Positions 54,273 to 64,000 of a stretch of 64,000 bases of DNA are shown piece by piece; position 1 is the first letter of the stretch, and each line of letters opens with the position of its first letter. The translations under genes were made by a program, and so were the position numbers. The notes under the pieces were generated by a model. That model worked only from the letters and a program-made list of their open reading frames with translations. It was not told the DNA's origin and ran no database searches. Source of the DNA: an uncultured Draconibacterium sp. (lineage in GTDB: Bacteria; Bacteroidota; Bacteroidia; Bacteroidales; Prolixibacteraceae). The stretch is from assembly GCF_963675585.1 (NCBI RefSeq), contig NZ_OY776414.1, forward strand, positions 2,707,001 through 2,771,000, in the 5' to 3' direction.

Positions 54273-56627
54273 TTATTTAACCTTGATAAACACCTCCTCA
54301 ACAGGTAGACTTGCCGTTGATAATTTAACTTTTAGCTCTCCCGCTAACTGGCTTGACTGAACGGTAACAAGGGCTTTCCCAAAATAGGGAGATATCGTAT
54401 TTCCATTGAAAGAGAGACGTCTGAGATCGCCATTGTCGAGTGCCAACAATCTGCCGTTTCCAGTAATTTCAACCGCTATTTTCTCATCGTAATCTGGTAG
54501 CACCACACCATCTTTGTCAACTATTTTTAGTGTGATATGAGCCAAATCCTGACCATCAGCATTAATCGAAGTTTGGTCTACTGACCATTCAATTTTTGCT
54601 GCTTCACCAGCAGTCTTCAGTTGACTATCCGTTACCTCTTCTCCATTTTTATAACCGGTCGCCTCAATCCGTCCTTTTTCATACGGCACAAACCACTCAA
54701 TGGTGTTATTTGGGAAATCTGTTCTTTTCTTAATACCCAGTGATTTTCCATTAAGCTTTAATTTAACACTATCGCAGTTGGTTGTGGTAACAACTTTAAT
54801 AACATGACCTTCGTACTGAGGGAAGTTCCAGTGAGCAGCTAAAAAAGGCCAACTCCAATGTGGTTTTCCCGGATCAATATCCAAGGCCTGATCTGCTACT
54901 GCTATAGTCACCAATGGTTCATCGTTCCATACCGACCGGTGAAATGCTGCTGATGGTTTCTCAAACATGCAGACATCAAACGGACAGGTAACCCATCCTG
55001 TACTTGGCCATCCTGTACTTTCACCAAGATAATCAACGCCTGCCCAGATAAACTGTCCGAAAACAAAATCGTTATTAGCAACATCGTACCATGGGTTTAC
55101 AGGATAGAAAGCCTTGTATTCAGTGTCCTTACCTCTGTAGAACGGGTAAGCTTCGGAGATGTACATAATTCTTTCAGGGTAGTTTTTCTTCTCTTCATGC
55201 AACCATTGTTCCTGATAATTGTATCCAACAACGTCAAGCGACTCTGCAAATCCGTTTTTATTATATCGTCTCTGTTTATCGGGTTGTAATGCTACTGTAA
55301 CTATGCGGCTTGGCTCTATCTTATGCACATGGTCTCTTAACATTTTGGCACGTTTTGTTCCTTCGCCTTCCATGTCGAACTGCTCCCATGTTTCGTTGCC
55401 AATACTCCAAAGCACAATCGAAGGGTGATTGCGGTCTCTTAAAACCATGGCTTCAAGATCTCTTTCCCACCATTCGTCAAAATATTTTGTGTAATACATC
55501 CCTTTCCATTTGTCGAATGCTTCATCAATAACAACAAAGCCCAGACTATCGCACATGTTAAGAAACTCTATTGTAGGTGGATTATGGGAGCATCGTATTG
55601 CGTTTACACCATATTCCTTTAATATTTTCAAGCGACGCAAGAACGATTTTTCTGGAATTGCCACACCTAATGCTCCTGCATCAGGATGAAGATTTACGCC
55701 TTTCATTTTAAGATTTTTACCATTCAGGAAGAAACCATTATTGGCATCAAACCTAATTGTTCTGACACCAAAAGGCGTTGTATATTCATCAACAGAAATG
55801 CCATTAACTTTTACAATTGTCTCCATTGTATACAGGTAAGGCTCCTCAATAGACCATAGCTTAGGATTGGTTATATGAACTGTTTGAGCAAGATTGCTTT
55901 GAGCAGACTTTGCAATTGTAACTTTAGACTCGTTTTCTGCTACTAAATAGCCGTGCTTATCTATAACCCTATTCGAGACTAAGGCTTCAATATCCGTTTT
56001 TTGATTATTCTCTAAGGAGGTAACAATATTAACCTCACATTTCTTTTCTGTAATTTTAGGAGTGGTGATATAGGTTCCCCATGTTGAAACATGCGTAAGG
56101 TTTGTCACTTTTAACCATACATGGCGGTAAATACCGGAACCAGAGTACCATCGCGATGACGGACTGTCGCTATGATCAACTCTAACGGCAATAGTATTTT
56201 CTTTTCCATACTTTAAAAATGGCGTTAAATCGTATTCAAAAGTCGTATATCCATAAGGATGAAAACCTAAATGCTTTCCATTTATATAGACATCACTTTG
56301 ATGATAAACCCCATCAAATTGAATTGTTACTTTCTTATTCTTGTACGATACGGGTACATCAAAAGCCTTTCGATACCAACCAATTCCTCCAGGTAAAAAT
56401 CCGTTAGCCTCCCCATTCTCTTTTGCCACTGGTTGTTTGATGCTCCAGTCGTGGGGTAATTGAACTGTTTGCCAATTGTCATCATTGTATTTATATTTAC
56501 TGGCATCGGAAATATCTTCAAGAATAAATTTCCAGTTAAAATCAAAATTTATTTTTTCTCTTATGTTTTGTGCCTGTATAAGCACTGAAATCATCGAAAA
56601 GAGCGTGATGTAAATAATTTTATTCAT
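54273..56627 (-). CDS. GH2 beta-galactosidase-type enzyme, secreted (first copy)
   Basis: This 784-aa protein has a signal peptide (IYITLFSMISVLIQAQ). A GH2 sugar-binding domain (SRWYSGSGIYRHVWL near 160), an Ig-like domain and a TIM barrel follow. The acid/base Glu is in SIGNETWEQ (about 412), and the likely nucleophile is in MYISEAYPFYRGK (about 492). The C-terminal domains resemble DUF4982 and the Ig-like GH2 C5 domain (TSINADGQDLAHITLKIVD). It would remove beta-galactose, although beta-glucuronidase activity cannot be excluded. It lies between GH106 and GH115 in the PUL. Confidence 0.9.
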   Translation of the reverse strand: MNKIIYITLFSMISVLIQAQNIREKINFDFNWKFILEDISDASKYKYNDDNWQTVQLPHDWSIKQPVAKENGEANGFLPGGIGWYRKAFDVPVSYKNKKVTIQFDGVYHQSDVYINGKHLGFHPYGYTTFEYDLTPFLKYGKENTIAVRVDHSDSPSSRWYSGSGIYRHVWLKVTNLTHVSTWGTYITTPKITEKKCEVNIVTSLENNQKTDIEALVSNRVIDKHGYLVAENESKVTIAKSAQSNLAQTVHITNPKLWSIEEPYLYTMETIVKVNGISVDEYTTPFGVRTIRFDANNGFFLNGKNLKMKGVNLHPDAGALGVAIPEKSFLRRLKILKEYGVNAIRCSHNPPTIEFLNMCDSLGFVVIDEAFDKWKGMYYTKYFDEWWERDLEAMVLRDRNHPSIVLWSIGNETWEQFDMEGEGTKRAKMLRDHVHKIEPSRIVTVALQPDKQRRYNKNGFAESLDVVGYNYQEQWLHEEKKNYPERIMYISEAYPFYRGKDTEYKAFYPVNPWYDVANNDFVFGQFIWAGVDYLGESTGWPSTGWVTCPFDVCMFEKPSAAFHRSVWNDEPLVTIAVADQALDIDPGKPHWSWPFLAAHWNFPQYEGHVIKVVTTTNCDSVKLKLNGKSLGIKKRTDFPNNTIEWFVPYEKGRIEATGYKNGEEVTDSQLKTAGEAAKIEWSVDQTSINADGQDLAHITLKIVDKDGVVLPDYDEKIAVEITGNGRLLALDNGDLRRLSFNGNTISPYFGKALVTVQSSQLAGELKVKLSTASLPVEEVFIKVK

Positions 56628-56773
56628 TTGTATTGTTGATTATGTGTTTTACGATTTATTCTTATTGAAAGTATTTAGCCTCATTATACCTTCCGCAAAC
56701 CCAATGACGTAACTATCTTTATCACCGCCACATCAAAGAGAAACGACCACTCAATAAAGATCATCTTTTAGAG

Positions 56774-59122
56774 CTACTTTATCTGAATTTGATCGATAAC
56801 AACGCCTTCATCCAATGCCCTAATACGCAGGCTTTGTTCTCCTTTTTTGGCAATGGGGTAACGCGTATGACGAATAGCCTGGTTACGAAGCACGTTCAGT
56901 TTCCACTCTTCGCTACGGCCTTTTGTTTTGTAATCGACAACTGTTTCTTCGCCGTTATTTAACGAAATAGCGTAGCGAATCCCATCACGATTAACCGGAT
57001 GATTAGGAGCCAATGCCAGCTCAACATCTATTGTATCCGAGTTCTGTAATTCAAATAGATAAGTAACACTGCTGCCTTTTCCCAGATGAACTGCGCCGCG
57101 TTGATAACCCAATCCATATTGTAACGGTTTTTGACCATCGAAATGCTTGTAATCTTTCCCGTTAAACAGATATAACAGTTCTGCATCGTCCGGCAATTTA
57201 TTTTTCACTGTTTTATGTTCCACTATATCAAAAACAGCAAGCTCTCTGGGGCGGAAATCCATTATACGATTCCACTTTCTGTTATTCAATGTATTATACG
57301 TTTCGGTTAATGAAACAATACGGTCATAGGCATCATCACTCAATTGCCAATCGGCTAGACCATGTCGGGCTAACTGACCATATAAGTGTTTTTTATTCAT
57401 ATCGGCAGCTCCACAAACGGGGTATTCAATAAGCTGAAACCAGGCACTCTTCAGTTGGGTGGGAATTTTAGAAGCCATGTTTTGTACCTTTTCGGAAATA
57501 GCTTCATATTCTTTTATTCGTGTCTTAATATACGATTCGCTCCATGGTAAGTCAGATACAATCTTGTATTTTGGATCTTTCTCTTCCGTGCGTGTATTCC
57601 CCATGAAATCAGGCTTTCGAATATAAGCCAGTCGGTAATATTCGTTCATTATATCCTCAAGCTCTTGCGCACGCTCTTCTCCAAACTCACGCTCTAACCA
57701 GGTTTGCAAATGGGAATCCAAACCTTTCATTCCAGGCTCAATAGAGTTGATATCCCAGGCCATATCCATAAACATTTCAATTAAATATTCTGCCGGTTTT
57801 ATGTCTCCCACATTCAGCATCCACATGTCCCTAATATCTTTATCGTAAGCCATTTTCATTTGCGTATATACTTGTGCTGGATGAGTGGTTGCCAGCCATA
57901 AGTAGTCATGTGGTCGGCCCCAGTAAGAAACGTGATAATAGACCCCATTACCACCTTTTCGAGCACGCTCTGCACTATCGGGGAAATGACGGATATAACC
58001 ATAATTGTCATCCGTCCACATCAATGTTACGTCTTCAGGTACCTCAAGTCCCATTTTATAAGCTTCAAGCACCTCTTTGTATGGAATAAAAACCTGGGAG
58101 ATTTCCTCCAGGTTCGGATTAACAATCCGGGCAAGCATTTCGCGCTGATCATTAATAATTCTGGTTAGTGCTTCTTTTTGCTCAAGAGGTGTTCTGGCTC
58201 CTTCCATTCTGCCATCGTGGATACCACGCATTCCAAGCGTATAAATATTATCGGAGTTGGCCAGTTGTGTCACACGCTGTTCCCAGAATTTCAATACATT
58301 ATCACGATTGCTGATATAATTATAACTGCCTTCACCAACAATTTCCCATTCTGCATTTGCATTACAAACCATCGGCTCACAGTGTGAAGTCCCCACAAAA
58401 ATGCCATACTTATCGGCCATTTCTTTATTGCCGGGTGTTTGATAAAAAGCAACTGTGCAGGAATGCATGGCAGGCCAGAAGGTGTTAGCTCGTAAACGCA
58501 GGAGAAGTTCAAATATCCGGGCGTGAGTTTTGGGTCCAATTTGCCCTTTAATGTCAGACGGTTCATAGGTTTGATAGCTCCATGGTGTTAATCCCCAATC
58601 TTCATCATTAATAAAAATTCCGCGACGGGCAACCGAAGGATATTGAATATCTTTATAACCATCCTCTAACTCCATTAATTCCTTTTTATTCACTGGTGAG
58701 TCAGCCCACCAAACCCAGGGCGAAATACCAATTTTACGTGATATTTCCAGAATTCCATACGCCGTACCCCGTTTATCGCTTCCTAGCACCACCAGTTTGT
58801 TGCCGATAACTTTGATTAAAAAGGCCTCCTCGTGTTCTTTTATTGATTGGATATCAGTCGCCCCTACCATCGATTCAACTGTGGAATTAAGACCAAGCGT
58901 TCCAATATAAATATTGCCGTTTTGAGTTGATGTCTGTATAGATGCACCGAAAACACTGTTATAGTCCTGTTTAAACATTTCCAATGCTGTGCGAACAACC
59001 TGTTCTTCGTTATTATCGATAACTACTTTAACTGTTTTTCCTGACTTAAACGACACATTCGCCCACATAGTAATTGGGAGCATTAATGTCACTAGAAAAT
59101 ATAAAATTCTATTTTTCATCAT
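56774..59122 (-). CDS. GH115 alpha-glucuronidase, secreted
   Basis: This 782-aa protein has a signal peptide (LYFLVTLMLPITMWA). GH115 motifs include GTAYGILEISRKIGISPWVWWADSPV, RRGIFINDEDWGLTPW, LLRLRANTFWPAMH, TLGMRGIHDGRMEGA, LMWTDDNYGYIRHFP and GVYYHVSYWGRPHDYLWL. GH115 enzymes remove (4-O-methyl)-glucuronic acid from xylan or, in gut species, from arabinogalactan. The length is somewhat short because the family's usual C-terminal domains are reduced to one (about 640-782). The gene is 22 bp after the second GH2. Confidence 0.93.
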   Translation of the reverse strand: MMKNRILYFLVTLMLPITMWANVSFKSGKTVKVVIDNNEEQVVRTALEMFKQDYNSVFGASIQTSTQNGNIYIGTLGLNSTVESMVGATDIQSIKEHEEAFLIKVIGNKLVVLGSDKRGTAYGILEISRKIGISPWVWWADSPVNKKELMELEDGYKDIQYPSVARRGIFINDEDWGLTPWSYQTYEPSDIKGQIGPKTHARIFELLLRLRANTFWPAMHSCTVAFYQTPGNKEMADKYGIFVGTSHCEPMVCNANAEWEIVGEGSYNYISNRDNVLKFWEQRVTQLANSDNIYTLGMRGIHDGRMEGARTPLEQKEALTRIINDQREMLARIVNPNLEEISQVFIPYKEVLEAYKMGLEVPEDVTLMWTDDNYGYIRHFPDSAERARKGGNGVYYHVSYWGRPHDYLWLATTHPAQVYTQMKMAYDKDIRDMWMLNVGDIKPAEYLIEMFMDMAWDINSIEPGMKGLDSHLQTWLEREFGEERAQELEDIMNEYYRLAYIRKPDFMGNTRTEEKDPKYKIVSDLPWSESYIKTRIKEYEAISEKVQNMASKIPTQLKSAWFQLIEYPVCGAADMNKKHLYGQLARHGLADWQLSDDAYDRIVSLTETYNTLNNRKWNRIMDFRPRELAVFDIVEHKTVKNKLPDDAELLYLFNGKDYKHFDGQKPLQYGLGYQRGAVHLGKGSSVTYLFELQNSDTIDVELALAPNHPVNRDGIRYAISLNNGEETVVDYKTKGRSEEWKLNVLRNQAIRHTRYPIAKKGEQSLRIRALDEGVVIDQIQIK

Positions 59123-59144
59123 TGCTGTTTATTCCTTTACAAAA

Positions 59145-61574
59145 TCATTTGCTTCTCAGTTCAATTTCTGTAGTTGGAAGTTCATTGGATGAAACTATTA
59201 ATTTTATTTTACCAGCTTCTTTTCCACTTCTGACCACAACCATTGCCCTACCTCTAAAAAGGTTTGGTTCCAATGAACCAAAACTTTTCATATCAGTTGG
59301 TGAAGCGTTACCTGAGCCTATTATTTGTCCCACTCCATGGCAGTTAATCTTGATTCCTCGGTTATCATTAAGAATAACATTCCCGTTAGCGTCGACCAGT
59401 TCAATAGACACATACGATAAGTCCTGACCATCGGCTCGCAATTGTATCCTGTCAGCCATCAAATTAATAGCAGCAGGCTTGCCCACTGTTTCAAGTTGTG
59501 TTTCAGCCACCTGCTTTTCCCCACTTATAGCGATCGCTTTCAGTTTTCCAGATTGATATGGAACTTCAAATGTTGCCTTATACTTATCGTCAGTCGCTTT
59601 TTCGCCAATAAATTTATCATTCAAGTAAATCTTCACTTTAGGCAAGCGGGAATATACGTTCACGTTCAGCGTTTTTCCTTCCAACCCTGGAAATGTCCAT
59701 GAAAGAGACTCCTCGGGCCAGCCCCAGAAGCTCACCTTCCGGATTTTTCCCTCAGCTACAGGCGCCTCAACTGCCATTATGATATCTCTTTCGCCCCACA
59801 ATACGTCACGATAGTAGGATTGAGGTTTTTTAAAGCCAATTAGATCTAGATCGCCACACCAGGCGTTAAACCAAGGCCATCCCTGAAACTGATGCACATT
59901 CTCTTCCGGATCAACATCAATAGTACTTCCCAAGCCGGATTCTCCCAAATAATCCATGGCTGTCCATATAAAATCACCAATAACATAAGGAAGCTCCTTT
60001 ACCTTATCCCAGTTTTGAGCTGCTTCAGTTGCAACACTTTCGCTGCTGTACATTACCCGGCCAGGCCATTTTTCATGCTCTTCTTCAAAAAAGCGCCACA
60101 TATAGTTGTAACCAGAAATGTCAAGATTAACGAGGGCGTTATCAAGCGGTAACATAGCTGACCGATCTTTATTCCAATATTTATTAACTCCTGCCGTAAC
60201 AGGACGGGAATTATCATACTTTCTTATTTCGTCTTTAAGGAATTTGGCTGTTTCACGTCCTTTCTCTGTAATACGCTCGCTAATTTCGTTACCTATACTC
60301 CACATGATTACAGATGGATGATTGCGATCCCTTAATACAAGATTCTTAATGTCTTTAGCGCTCCATGCTTCAAAATACTGATGGTAATCATCCGGATTCT
60401 TTTTATCATTCCATTGATCAAACGCTTCGTTAATTACAATCATCCCTAAACGATCACATGCATTCATAAAACTTTCAGACATGGGATTATGTGCGGTTCG
60501 TACCGCATTGAACCCATTCTTCTTAAGTAGTTCGATTTTACGTTCTTCTGCTCGATCAAATGCCTTTGCTCCAAGCAGGCCATTGGCGTGATGCACACAA
60601 CCACCTTTTAGTAGCATAGTATTTCCATTCAGTTCAAAACCTTTATCAACTGAAAATTTAATCGTGCGAATACCAAATGGAATGATAATTTGGTCAATTA
60701 TCTCTGATTCTTTCTTAAGTGTAATTTTTGCTTCGTAAAGATTAGGGGTTGCCGGTGACCATAAAACCGGATTTTTTATTTCAAAATTAAAGAACAACTC
60801 CTGCTTTTCTGAATTTTCAATTGAGATATTTTTAGTTGCTTCTGATGCACGTTTACCTATCTTTGAGAAAAACTCGACACTTACATCGTAATTTCCTGTA
60901 AAGTTGGCACCATTGATAATCGTTGTTGAAACGGCCATATGCGCCGTGTCTTCTACAATACTTTTTGTAGTAATAAAAGTGCTCCACTCTCTAATATAGA
61001 TTGGCTCTGTAGTGATCATCCACACATGACGGTAGATACCAGAACCGGAATACCATCGAGAGTTTTCTCCTTCGTTCAATACTTTAACTGCGATAGTATT
61101 CTTCTGCCCCGCTGGGTTACAATATTGGGTGATATCAAACCTAAAAGAACTGTATCCATACACATTGATGTTCGCTTTTTGGCCATTAATCCATACTTCT
61201 GATTGATTATATATACCCTCAAAATAAAGTTCGTATCTTTTCCCGGCTTTTTCTTTGGGTATAATAAATGTCTTACGGTACCAGCCTTCACCGCCAACCG
61301 TTTGACCAGTGGCAAAACCTCCAATACTTGCTTTACTAAAAGGACCAACAATGGAATCCGGAAATTGATTCTTTAAAGATTCTATGCTCCAATCGTGAGG
61401 CAGGTCTATAATTCGCCATCCAGAATCATCAAAATCTGGATTTTCGGCACCAGTTTGGCTTCCAAGGGAAAATCGCCAATCGTTATCAAATAATACCTTT
61501 CGATTGAATTTCGCAGCTTGGATTGTACCAACACCACAAAGTGTTATCAATATAAAAAGTAAATATTTTTTCAT
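59145..61574 (-). CDS. GH2 beta-galactosidase-type enzyme, secreted (second copy)
   Basis: This 809-aa protein shares the layout of the other GH2 but is clearly divergent. It has a signal peptide (YLLFILITLCGVGTIQA), sugar-binding domain motif SRWYSGSGIYRHVWM, acid/base Glu in MWSIGNEISERIT and probable nucleophile in MYSSESVATEA. The loop FIWTAMDYLGESG follows, then C-terminal DUF4982-like and Ig-like domains (IQLRADGQDLSYVSIELVD). Two paralogous GH2 enzymes in one locus usually cut different galactosidic linkages or uronide-linked sugars. It is the first enzyme gene after susD. Confidence 0.9.
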   Translation of the reverse strand: MKKYLLFILITLCGVGTIQAAKFNRKVLFDNDWRFSLGSQTGAENPDFDDSGWRIIDLPHDWSIESLKNQFPDSIVGPFSKASIGGFATGQTVGGEGWYRKTFIIPKEKAGKRYELYFEGIYNQSEVWINGQKANINVYGYSSFRFDITQYCNPAGQKNTIAVKVLNEGENSRWYSGSGIYRHVWMITTEPIYIREWSTFITTKSIVEDTAHMAVSTTIINGANFTGNYDVSVEFFSKIGKRASEATKNISIENSEKQELFFNFEIKNPVLWSPATPNLYEAKITLKKESEIIDQIIIPFGIRTIKFSVDKGFELNGNTMLLKGGCVHHANGLLGAKAFDRAEERKIELLKKNGFNAVRTAHNPMSESFMNACDRLGMIVINEAFDQWNDKKNPDDYHQYFEAWSAKDIKNLVLRDRNHPSVIMWSIGNEISERITEKGRETAKFLKDEIRKYDNSRPVTAGVNKYWNKDRSAMLPLDNALVNLDISGYNYMWRFFEEEHEKWPGRVMYSSESVATEAAQNWDKVKELPYVIGDFIWTAMDYLGESGLGSTIDVDPEENVHQFQGWPWFNAWCGDLDLIGFKKPQSYYRDVLWGERDIIMAVEAPVAEGKIRKVSFWGWPEESLSWTFPGLEGKTLNVNVYSRLPKVKIYLNDKFIGEKATDDKYKATFEVPYQSGKLKAIAISGEKQVAETQLETVGKPAAINLMADRIQLRADGQDLSYVSIELVDANGNVILNDNRGIKINCHGVGQIIGSGNASPTDMKSFGSLEPNLFRGRAMVVVRSGKEAGKIKLIVSSNELPTTEIELRSK

Positions 61575-62051
61575 TATGTAATTATTTTATTAGTTAGTTG
61601 CAATTGAAAACATTGGAACATTTAGTCCATTCGAAGACATAAAAACAAAATGATCGGAAATAATTGTATCCTGTTAAAAAAGATAAAAGGAATAATTTTG
61701 AAAAATATAAAATTAGATGCGTTCAAATAAAATCTGAATAACCGCACGATGTAATATTCTCTGCTTTCAATTCACGTTGAATTTACTTCACATCTTTAAA
61801 TTTGAAAATCAGCGCATGACAAAAGAGCCCAAAAACATGCCGATTCAAATCATGTATAATACCTACCATTTATATTTAAGATGATTCATACTTTAAAATT
61901 GAACCAGACACAATTTATCTGGTTAATCTTACTTGAACTATATAAATACAACTCTTGTAATGTAAGGGAAGCCAGATCTGTTTAATGCTTTTACAGAATT
62001 GCATTTAAACACACCTAGCCTCCCAGTAAATTAATTTATCCAGACATCGTA
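61575..62051. other. Non-coding gap between susD and the GH genes
   Basis: These 477 AT-rich bases contain no credible ORF. I find no strong terminator hairpin and no clear TAnnTTTG box by eye. Its size suggests a separate promoter or an mRNA processing site that uncouples high SusCD expression from the hydrolase genes. Confidence 0.45.
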
Positions 62052-63560
62052 TTAATAGCCAGTTGTCTGACTCAGTGTACCATTGCTTTGTGCAATTTTA
62101 TATTCTGGAATTGGGAATAGTGCAGGTCCAACAGGTTTCCCAACTGATTGTAATGCCTCTTCCCATTTACCAAAACGAATCAAGTCAACTCTTCGGTAGC
62201 CTTCAAAATATAAGTCCCAAGCCCTTTCCTGAAGAATTGCATCGTTAAATGCTTCCTTTGATGCAGTTGCAGAAGCAGATAAATTATCTATTCCACCATG
62301 TTTAGTACGAACCTCGTTGACTAAGGAAATTGCTTCCGAGGTTGGCCCATCCTGGTTGTTAATTGCTTCGGCCAACATCAGCATGACATCTGCAAAACGA
62401 GCCAACGGGATATCGTTTCCATGCGCAAAAGATGAGCTTTCAACATCTGGATATTTCATAAAAACGGGACCACTCATATTTGAACGATCACGAATCCCAC
62501 CTGCAGGAACACCTCCACGACTATTTATGGCAATATATTCTGGGATAAGTAACTCTCTTCTTTTATCCAATGGATCGAAAGAATCATAAAATTTCCAATT
62601 TGCGGGCCAAAAACCATTTGGTGAAAGCCATCCTCCTTGTTGATTAATGCCTGGAAAATCAGAGGGATACTCATACCAAGTATATGCATTCATATTTCCT
62701 AATGCTCCGCTTCCGTTTGCTGAAACATCAGTAGATATGGCATATATTGTTTCTGTGTTTCGTTCCGTTTCAGGAACAAATAAGCTCCGATAATCAGTTA
62801 CCAGACTATAACCCATTCCCTGGATTTCTCGTCCAATCCCTTCGGCATTTGCCCAATCCTTTTCATTTAAATAAGTACGCATCAAATAAGTCAATGCAAG
62901 CCCTTTATTAAATCTTCCGTATTCAGCAGGCGATTTCTCCAAATTGTTGGCAGCAAAATTTAGGTCTTCTACAATATAACCAACATATGTACTTCGTTCA
63001 GGTCTGGTAAGATCTTTCTCTACCTCAGTACCAATTTCAGAAGCATCCAAAATAACAGGAACAGGCCCATACAAGGTCAACAAATGATACATCAATATTC
63101 CTCTGGCAGCCCTAGCTTCTGCTATAAACTGATTTTTTGCCCCTTCACTTATAGTAGCGGCCTCATTAAGATTATCAATTATTTGAGTGATCTTAGTTAT
63201 GAACCTTATTTTTTCGATATGACTACTTGTTCCTTCAAATTTTAGGACCGCAAAATTCGCATTACTAAGTTCTTTGAAATTGCTTTGATGCCCCGAAACA
63301 GCCATTAAGTCAGTTGGAGAATCATTCAGCATAACATCACTCTTGTCGTATCCCCAGAATAAAGGGTGTGATATTCCTCCATCGGAAAAGCTCCATTTTG
63401 AAGTAAATGGTTTATACACATCAAGCATATAAAGTTCATAGTCAGATTCTGTTTGTGGAAAGTTTAAAGGGGTTAAACTTCCATATATTTCCGGTTCCAA
63501 ACCTTCCGTACAACTCAGGATTGAAATCAGCAAAACAATATTTAATATATACTTTTTCAT
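62052..63560 (-). CDS. SusD/RagB-family outer-membrane glycan-binding lipoprotein
   Basis: This 502-aa protein has a lipoprotein signal (LNIVLLISILSC, Cys about 17). The SusD hallmarks follow: FIAEARAARGILMYHLLTLYGPVPVI, SAEYGRFNKGLALTYLMRTYLNEKDW-type TPR helices (about residues 200-235), and the C-terminal IPLARFADVMLMLAEAINNQ and ERAWDLYFEGYRRVDLIRFGKW. SusD caps the TonB-dependent transporter at the cell surface and captures the glycan. It begins 20 bp after susC, as usual. Confidence 0.95.
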   Translation of the reverse strand: MKKYILNIVLLISILSCTEGLEPEIYGSLTPLNFPQTESDYELYMLDVYKPFTSKWSFSDGGISHPLFWGYDKSDVMLNDSPTDLMAVSGHQSNFKELSNANFAVLKFEGTSSHIEKIRFITKITQIIDNLNEAATISEGAKNQFIAEARAARGILMYHLLTLYGPVPVILDASEIGTEVEKDLTRPERSTYVGYIVEDLNFAANNLEKSPAEYGRFNKGLALTYLMRTYLNEKDWANAEGIGREIQGMGYSLVTDYRSLFVPETERNTETIYAISTDVSANGSGALGNMNAYTWYEYPSDFPGINQQGGWLSPNGFWPANWKFYDSFDPLDKRRELLIPEYIAINSRGGVPAGGIRDRSNMSGPVFMKYPDVESSSFAHGNDIPLARFADVMLMLAEAINNQDGPTSEAISLVNEVRTKHGGIDNLSASATASKEAFNDAILQERAWDLYFEGYRRVDLIRFGKWEEALQSVGKPVGPALFPIPEYKIAQSNGTLSQTTGY

Positions 63561-63580
63561 TATTTGATAATTTTTAAAAG

Positions 63581-64000
63581 TTAGAAATTAACGTTGACAC
63601 CAAGAGAGAATGTTCTGGCCATAGGATATGGTGCAGCTAAATGGCTTGAATTTCCTCGAGAATCAACCTCAGGATCCGCTATTTCAAAATTTGTAATTAT
63701 GAAAGCGTTTTGCACATCCAGATAAACTCTCAAGTTATTAACATACCTTTTCAGATTCTTAAAATTATACCCTAATGTAATATTTCGACATCTTATAAAA
63801 TCGGTTTTCTGGATTTGGACATCGGTTCCTACAGGTAATGAAAGAGAAGCTTCGTTATAATTGACCCCCGGATATTTTCCATTTGGATTGGCAGATGACC
63901 AAACGTTATCTACTTCTTTGATCCCTGGTAAACTTCTTAAAACCATTTTTAAAGGACTTGCCCAATTCAACAAGTAATTGGTTCCATAACCACCAACTTG
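63581..64000 (-). CDS. SusC-like TonB-dependent transporter, C-terminal part only
   Basis: The frame stays open to the window edge, so only the C-terminal 139 codons are seen. The terminal beta-strands are typical of SusC/RagA transporters: DFIRCRNITLGYNF, LRVYLDVQNAFIITNF, DPEVDSRG and the final strand PMARTFSLGVNVNF ending in Phe. It pairs with the SusD gene 20 bp downstream to import oligosaccharides. The plug domain and carboxypeptidase-like N-terminus lie outside. Confidence 0.93.
   Translation of the reverse strand, partial: QVGGYGTNYLLNWASPLKMVLRSLPGIKEVDNVWSSANPNGKYPGVNYNEASLSLPVGTDVQIQKTDFIRCRNITLGYNFKNLKRYVNNLRVYLDVQNAFIITNFEIADPEVDSRGNSSHLAAPYPMARTFSLGVNVNF

Overview
The window reads as chromosome of a Bacteroidota bacterium, probably a Marinilabiliales/Prolixibacteraceae-type carbohydrate degrader (organism is an inference). 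The signs are a SusC/SusD pair with a polysaccharide utilisation locus (PUL), TAnnTTTG-type promoter boxes, a Bacteroidetes-style tra gene set (TraE/F/G/I/J/K/M/N), an RteC regulator and an integrase of the Bacteroidetes conjugative-transposon type.

Layout. Positions 1-6.9 kb are ordinary chromosome: the 3' end of a glycyl radical enzyme, a ROK sugar kinase with a DeoR regulator, a hemolysin III-type membrane protein, rhamnulokinase (rhaB), thioredoxin reductase (trxB) and a putative outer-membrane barrel protein, ending at a tRNA-Pro(GGG) gene (6890-6963). From there to about 47.6-47.85 kb lies an integrative and conjugative element (ICE). Its parts, left to right, are a tyrosine recombinase, a HigBA-type toxin-antitoxin pair, an ArdC-like antirestriction protein, an IS21-family insertion, a 16-kb leftward defence island, mobilisation genes with an oriT-like structure, a tra operon, a DnaC-like ATPase, helix-turn-helix genes and RteC. 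From 47.85 kb to the end the chromosome continues with a leftward PUL: GH42, GH105, GH106, GH2, GH115, GH2, SusD and the 3' end of SusC.

The defence island (13.9-30.3 kb) is the most interesting part. It holds DNA phosphorothioation genes dndC, dndD and dndE. Closely spaced or overlapping behind them are a PLD-nuclease/DEAH helicase, a 71-aa protein, a second Rad50/SMC-like ATPase with a CxxC hook, a 170-aa protein, a four-helix membrane protein, a DndB-like DGQHR protein, a HARE-HTH/Mrr-type nuclease and a HIT protein. A separate 1262-aa protein with a possible nuclease-like N-terminus and a degenerate P-loop region lies upstream. No dndA and no recognisable dndFGH are present, and the DGQHR protein is displaced to the distal end, so this looks like a variant phosphorothioate-dependent defence operon.

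An IS21 element (10644-13304) has split a small membrane-protein gene. Removing the IS and one copy of the GAAAC target duplication restores a continuous reading frame starting at 10618.

The PUL enzyme set (rhamnosidase, alpha-glucuronidase, unsaturated-glucuronyl hydrolase, three beta-galactosidase-type enzymes) suggests a Rha-GlcA-Gal glycan such as type II arabinogalactan. Rhamnose released could feed the rhamnulokinase encoded to the left. All functional statements come from reading motifs and recalling families; no database search was run.
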